Source: SZUA-442 sp963759175 (GTDB lineage Bacteria; Actinomycetota; Acidimicrobiia; Spongiisociales; UBA5794). From it: a stretch of DNA of 64,000 nucleotides. How positions within the stretch are numbered: position 1 is the first letter of the stretch; each line of letters begins with the position of its first letter. Location of the stretch: the NCBI GenBank assembly GCA_963759175.1, contig CAVWXP010000005.1, forward strand, positions 62,001 through 126,000. Direction: 5' to 3'. Below are positions 60,776 to 64,000 of this stretch, one piece after another. The notes under the pieces are model-generated. The model was not told the origin of the DNA, did no database searches, and saw only the letters and a program-made list of their open reading frames with translations. Position numbers and translations under genes: made by a program.

Positions 60776-61386
60776 CTCACCCTCATACGCGCGCGGCATA
60801 GTCCGCGTCCCAGCTGCCATCTGCCACGACTGACGTATTCACCGAGTAGTTGGGCCGCACGCCGTGGCCTGATCCTTCAACCACCGCCTTCGGAGAGACT
60901 CCTGGGTTCAAATCCCTCTCCCTCCGCTCACCCTCATACGCGCGCGGCATAGTCCGCGTCCCAGCTGCCATCTGCCACGACTGACGTATTCACCGAGTAG
61001 TTGGGCCGCACGCCGTGGCCTGATCCTTCAACCACCGCCTTCGGAGAGACTCCTGGGTTCAAATCCCTCTCCCTCCGCTCACCCTCATACACACGCGGCA
61101 TAGTCCGCGTCCCAGCTGCCATCTGCCACGACTGACGTATTCACCGAGTAGTTGGGCCGCACGCCGTGGCCTGATCCTTCAACCACCGCCTTCGGAGAGA
61201 CTCGAGGGTTCAAGTCCCTCTCCTTCCACAGTTGACTCCCGGTTGGTTCGGGAGCACTCCGCCGCGGACCGCTGTCTGCGACCGCTGGGCGTGGTCACAC
61301 GTCGAGGTCGGCTGCCGGCCGTGTTACGGGTCCTTATCAGGTGGTGTCTGCGGTGAGACCCCTGGGTTCGAATCCCACTCCCTCCG
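60776..61386 (+). repeat. Tandem array of four tRNA-Ser 3'-fragment units behind tRNA-Ser(GGA)
   Basis: Three near-identical 151-bp units end in GGG-TTCAAAT-CCC plus CTCTCCCTCCG at 60901-60926, 61052-61077 and (degenerate, ending CCTTCCACA) 61203-61229. They share the body from CTCACCCTCATACGCGCGCG to CTTCGGAGAGACTCCT. The fourth unit is different: it begins GGTTGGTTCGGGAGCACTCC, belongs to the family behind tRNA-Ser(CGA), and ends at 61361-61386 with the 3' sequence of tRNA-Ser(UGA). A 600-bp stretch with no credible gene. Confidence 0.9.
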
Positions 61387-61414
61387 CCACACGAATCGTC
61401 GATACGATGAAGCC

Positions 61415-62371
61415 GTGAACATCGACCCGTTCCTCTTCACCGATGCCGCCGTGTCGGACGAGACGAGAGCGTTCAACGCCGAGCTGCGAGCGATCCTGCT
61501 CGCGCAACCCCGCACCTCCACCCAGACTCCCCAGCGAATCCGCGAGGTGCGCCGCAGCGGCGACAGCTGGCTCGGCCCCGTCGTGCACTCACACCACGCT
61601 CGCACGATCCGGATCGTCGGACCCGGCGGTGACCTCGACCTGAGGATCATCGAGCCACACGCGGACCCTGCCGGCGTCTACTTCCACATCCACGGAGGAG
61701 GGTGGGTGCTCGGAGCATCGGACCTCAGCGACATGGGAAACGAGGCCATGGCTCGTGCCGCGAGCGTCGCCGTGGTGTCGGTGGAGTACCGCCTCGCACC
61801 CGAGTACCCGTTTCCGGCCGGCTTCGATGACTGCGTGGCCGCTGCTCGATGGCTGATCGAGAACGCCGAGGCGGAGTTCGGTACCGATCGTCTGACCATC
61901 GGTGGGGAATCGTCGGGTGCGAACCTCGCAGCCGCAACGCTCCTCGCCACGCGGGACCACGGCTACACGGACTGGAGGGGCGCGAACCTCGTGTACGGGT
62001 CCTACCTCCCTTCGGGTACGCCGTCGGTGCGGCGCTGGGACCAGGATGGATACGTCCTCGACAGCGAAACGATGGAGTGGTTCGCGGACCTCTACGTCGG
62101 GGACGTCGATGTGCGGTTCGACGATCCCCGACTCGCCCCGCTCTACGGGGACCTCGGGGGCCTACCGCCCGCGCTGTTCACCATCGGCACCCTGGATCCG
62201 CTCGTCGACGACACACTGTTCATGGCCATGCGGTGGGAGGTCGCAGGCAACGAGGCAGAGGTCGCCGTCTATCCGGGGGGCGTCCACGCGTTCGATGCCT
62301 TTCCGACAGAGCTCGGCCAGAGTGCGCGCGAACGCATGCATCGATTCATCGCTGCGGCTGTGTCCACCTGA
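61415..62371 (+). CDS. Alpha/beta hydrolase (hormone-sensitive-lipase type esterase)
   Basis: 318 residues of the alpha/beta hydrolase_3 (HSL) family. The oxyanion motif HGGGW is in VYFHIHGGGWVLGASD. SVEYRLAPEYPFPAGFDDCVAA is the family core, and the nucleophile Ser is in IGGESSGANLAAATLL (GxSxG form). The Asp is in FTIGTLDPLVDDT and the catalytic His in VYPGGVHAFDAFP. It cleaves short-chain esters in the cytoplasm; no signal peptide is present. The GTG start VNIDPFLF is 29 bases after the last tRNA-fragment unit, so the array is effectively its leader. Confidence 0.85.
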   Translation: MNIDPFLFTDAAVSDETRAFNAELRAILLAQPRTSTQTPQRIREVRRSGDSWLGPVVHSHHARTIRIVGPGGDLDLRIIEPHADPAGVYFHIHGGGWVLGASDLSDMGNEAMARAASVAVVSVEYRLAPEYPFPAGFDDCVAAARWLIENAEAEFGTDRLTIGGESSGANLAAATLLATRDHGYTDWRGANLVYGSYLPSGTPSVRRWDQDGYVLDSETMEWFADLYVGDVDVRFDDPRLAPLYGDLGGLPPALFTIGTLDPLVDDTLFMAMRWEVAGNEAEVAVYPGGVHAFDAFPTELGQSARERMHRFIAAAVST

Positions 62372-62423
62372 CGTCCCGGATTCAGATGACCGCATCCACC
62401 CACGCTCGCTACCATCGTCTGAA

Positions 62424-62697
62424 CCGTGCTAGGTGGGGTGCTAGGGGTGCCCTCTTTCCGAAACCCTCTTCATGCGGAGCTCAACTCCCCGCCCGAGGAT
62501 GGAACGGTGTCGGGTCAGCACTGGTTGGATCGATGTTGATGGCAGGGTCCCGGAACGGCGGAGCGTCGTGAATCGGGTCAGGTCCGGAAGGAAGCAGCCC
62601 TAAGCGGGTCAGTTCCGGGTGTTGCGGGATCGCCCTGCTGGAGTCGAACCGCCAGACAGCGCCGTCACCCGACCGTTCGGAGGCGGGGTGCACGGTT
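62424..62697 (+). ncRNA. ffs: Signal recognition particle RNA, large type with Alu domain
   Basis: The conserved S-domain tip GGTCAGGTCCGGAAGGAAGC followed by AGCCCTAAG lies near 62577-62606, within the stem GGCAGGG ... CCCTGCT. Upstream, GTGCTAGGTGGGGTGCTAGG and GGTGCCCTCTTTCCG followed by CTCCCCGCCCGAGG match the Alu domain of large bacterial SRP RNAs. The long connecting stem is supported by GAACGGT/TCGGGT pairing with ACCCGA/CCGTTC near 62667, and the ends by CCGTGC with GCACGG. The RNA is about 274 bases. It guides membrane-protein export together with Ffh. Confidence 0.88.
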
Positions 62698-62749
62698 TCT
62701 CGGGCGCCCGCGGCAACGTGCCGGCTCGCAGTGTTCGACCCTCGGCGGG

Positions 62750-63373
62750 CTATTTGGCCAGGAGTGCCGCCCAGACGAAGCCCATGGGTCCCAGACGCCA
62801 CGTCGACGTCAGCGTCAACGGTGCATCGGCGAGGAGGATCTCGGGTGGCGGGTGTTTGTCGAGGGTGTGGTGGAGGTAGACGTACTCGTCCCTCGCACCG
62901 ATGCTCATGCCTGCCAACGGCAGGACCACGGCGGTGCCTGCGCGATGCACACGGGCGGTGACGTTGCCTTCGGGTCGACCCAGATCGACGATGCCGACCA
63001 TGCCACCGGGCCGGAGTACCCGTGCGATCTCAGCCATCGTGGTGTCGACACTGTCGAGGTTGCGGAACACGTACGCAGAGAAGACGGCATCGAAGGACTC
63101 GTCGGCGAACGGGAGCTCCTCACCGATGGCTACGACACGCCTCGGCGCATCGTTGAACGACAGCATCTCCGGTGCAGGATCGAGGGCTACGACCTCCCGG
63201 TCACCGAAGATGGCATTCGCCGCGCCCGTCCCCGCACCAAGGTCGAGCAGTCGTCCCTTTGGCAGTCGGGAGACCACCGTGTTGCGCCACTTCTGGTCCT
63301 GACCGAGCGAGAGGAGCGAATTGAGGCGGTCGTAGCGGTCTGCGATGTCCTTGAAGACCGTGCCGTTGCTCAT
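62750..63373 (-). CDS. ubiE: UbiE/MenG-type methyltransferase (demethylmenaquinone methyltransferase-like)
   Basis: 207 residues: VFKDIADRYDRLNSLLSLGQDQKWR is the UbiE/COQ5 N-terminal signature (YDxxNxxxSxGxxxxWR). Motif I is LLDLGAGTGAANAIFG, then LDPAPEML, ELPFADESFDAVFSAYVFRNLDSV (with the family FRN) and VLRPGGMVGIVDLGRP. In a Gram-positive actinobacterium it should methylate demethylmenaquinone. The ATG overlaps the serS stop (ATGA), so the two are co-translated. The usual C-terminal family part is slightly short. Confidence 0.85.
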   Translation of the reverse strand: MSNGTVFKDIADRYDRLNSLLSLGQDQKWRNTVVSRLPKGRLLDLGAGTGAANAIFGDREVVALDPAPEMLSFNDAPRRVVAIGEELPFADESFDAVFSAYVFRNLDSVDTTMAEIARVLRPGGMVGIVDLGRPEGNVTARVHRAGTAVVLPLAGMSIGARDEYVYLHHTLDKHPPPEILLADAPLTLTSTWRLGPMGFVWAALLAK

Positions 63374-64000
63374 GCAGGGCCGATGCGATCGAACCGCGTG
63401 TACTCGGCGAGGGCCTCCGGGATGACGATCGATCCATCCGGCTGCTGGTTGTTCTCCATCAGGGCGATCAGGACTCGACCCACTGCGACGGCGGTGCCGT
63501 TGAGCGTGTGGACGAATCGGTTGCCGCCCTCGCTGCGGTGCCGGATCTTCAGCCGGCGGGATTGGTAGTCGGTGGTGTTCGACGTCGACGTGATCTCGCG
63601 GTATCGACCCTGGGAGGGGAACCATGCTTCGATGTCGTACTTCTTGGCCGCCGAGTCACCGAGGTCGCCTGCTGCGACATTCACGACCCTGTACGGCAGA
63701 CCCAGGCCGCGAACCAGCTCCTCTTCGCGTTCGAGGAGGAAGTCGTGCTCGGCGGGCGACGCCTCGGGTTCCACGAACGAGAACATCTCGACCTTGTCGA
63801 ACTGGTGGACCCGGAAGATGCCGCGGGTGTCCTTGCCATACGTGCCTGCCTCACGGCGGAAGCACGTCGAATACCCGGCGTAGCGGATCGGTAGCTGGTC
63901 CGCTTCGAAGATCTCGTCGGCGTGGAAGGCTGCGATCGGTACCTCGGAGGTGCCGACGAGGAAGAGGTCGTCCTCGGGCACGGAATAGACCTGTTCGGCC
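63370..64000 (-). CDS. serS: Seryl-tRNA synthetase, C-terminal catalytic half (5' end beyond the window)
   Basis: About 209 residues of the class II catalytic domain. TSEVPIAAFHADEIF and YAGYSTCFRREAGTYGKDTRGIFRVHQFDKVEMF form motif 2 with the catalytic Arg. DIEAWFPSQGRYREITSTSNTTDYQSRRLKIR is the serine/tRNA-contact region, and HTLNGTAVAVGRVLIALMENNQQPDGSIVIPEAL contains motif 3. The frame is open to the edge (AEQVYSVPEDDLFLVG), so the coiled-coil tRNA-binding arm lies outside. It charges all tRNA-Ser species, the four of which are encoded within the preceding 25 kb. Confidence 0.93.
   Translation of the reverse strand, partial: AEQVYSVPEDDLFLVGTSEVPIAAFHADEIFEADQLPIRYAGYSTCFRREAGTYGKDTRGIFRVHQFDKVEMFSFVEPEASPAEHDFLLEREEELVRGLGLPYRVVNVAAGDLGDSAAKKYDIEAWFPSQGRYREITSTSNTTDYQSRRLKIRHRSEGGNRFVHTLNGTAVAVGRVLIALMENNQQPDGSIVIPEALAEYTRFDRIGPA

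Noticed and set aside
60783..61122. Two nearly identical 62-residue minus-strand proteins in the GGA array
   Set aside because: They arise only because the 151-bp unit is repeated; there is no ribosome site and no counterpart in the CGA or GCU arrays. A tpr-like protamine gene, as in E. coli tyrT, is therefore not supported.

Overview
The window is high-GC chromosomal DNA from an actinobacterium, most likely a member of the Acidimicrobiia or a neighbouring deep-branching lineage. The reasons are lipoproteins of the form VVAACSSDS followed by Thr/Glu-rich linkers, two LLM-class (F420-type) oxidoreductases, a UbiE/MenG methyltransferase, GTG starts and GTGA/ATGA gene overlaps. The large, Alu-domain type SRP RNA argues against Mycobacteriales or Streptomycetales. 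There is no phage, plasmid or IS element. Most of the window is sugar uptake and catabolism, and the last 7 kb is housekeeping.

Layout. (1) 1-11011, minus: a ten-gene unit (SIS protein, ROK regulator, RbsB-type binding protein, ATPase, two permeases, Gfo/Idh dehydrogenase, TIM-barrel isomerase, FAD oxidoreductase, phosphotriesterase-like hydrolase). It starts from a promoter whose -35 and -10 boxes each lie in a TGTNTAGACA operator. The GntR/UTRA repressor that probably binds there is divergent, at 11109, followed by a ROK sugar kinase. (2) 12.8-18.7 kb: KDPG-type aldolase, a broken SDR gene, an SMP-30 lactonase with a frameshift, then mmsA-iolC-aldolase, whose promoter carries the same TGTCTAGACA operator. 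(3) 18.7-22.1 kb: zinc uptake locus (znuB, znuA / zur, znuC) with a Zur-box-like palindrome. (4) 22-25 kb: xylB and xylA, divergent. (5) 25-25.9 kb: a tandem array of palindrome-rich 185-bp units. (6) 25.9-30.8 kb: haloperoxidase, CRTAC1-like lipoprotein and an M24-fold protein. (7) 31-34.3 kb: a XylF/H/G-like transporter. (8) 34.4-39.1 kb: SDR, Gfo/Idh, methyltransferase, META protein, FAS1 lipoprotein, Hsp20. (9) 39.3-40.8 kb: tRNA-Ser(GCU) followed by repeats. (10) 40.8-49.1 kb, minus: a catabolic operon with isomerase, PfkB kinase and LacD-type aldolase, plus a threonine-synthase-like enzyme. It is divergent from an AglEFG-like transporter (49.3-53.7 kb). (11) 53.8-58.2 kb: ROK kinase, EamA exporter, two LLM oxidoreductases, tRNA-Ser(UGA), SHOCT protein. 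(12) 58.3-64 kb: tRNA-Ser(CGA) with its array, fba, tadA, tRNA-Ser(GGA) with its array, an esterase, SRP RNA, menG/ubiE and serS.

The most unusual feature is a family of tandem repeats attached to serine tRNA genes. At three of the four tRNA-Ser loci the gene is followed by 150-190 bp units, each ending in a fresh copy of the tRNA 3' end (T arm plus 3' acceptor strand). This resembles the 178-bp rtT repeats behind E. coli tyrT. All four serine isoacceptors, seryl-tRNA synthetase and tadA lie within 25 kb.

Functionally, the transporters deliver sugars or sugar derivatives to nearby isomerase, dehydrogenase, kinase and aldolase genes. In all three ABC operons a strong hairpin sits just behind the binding-protein gene, as expected if it raises binding protein over membrane components.
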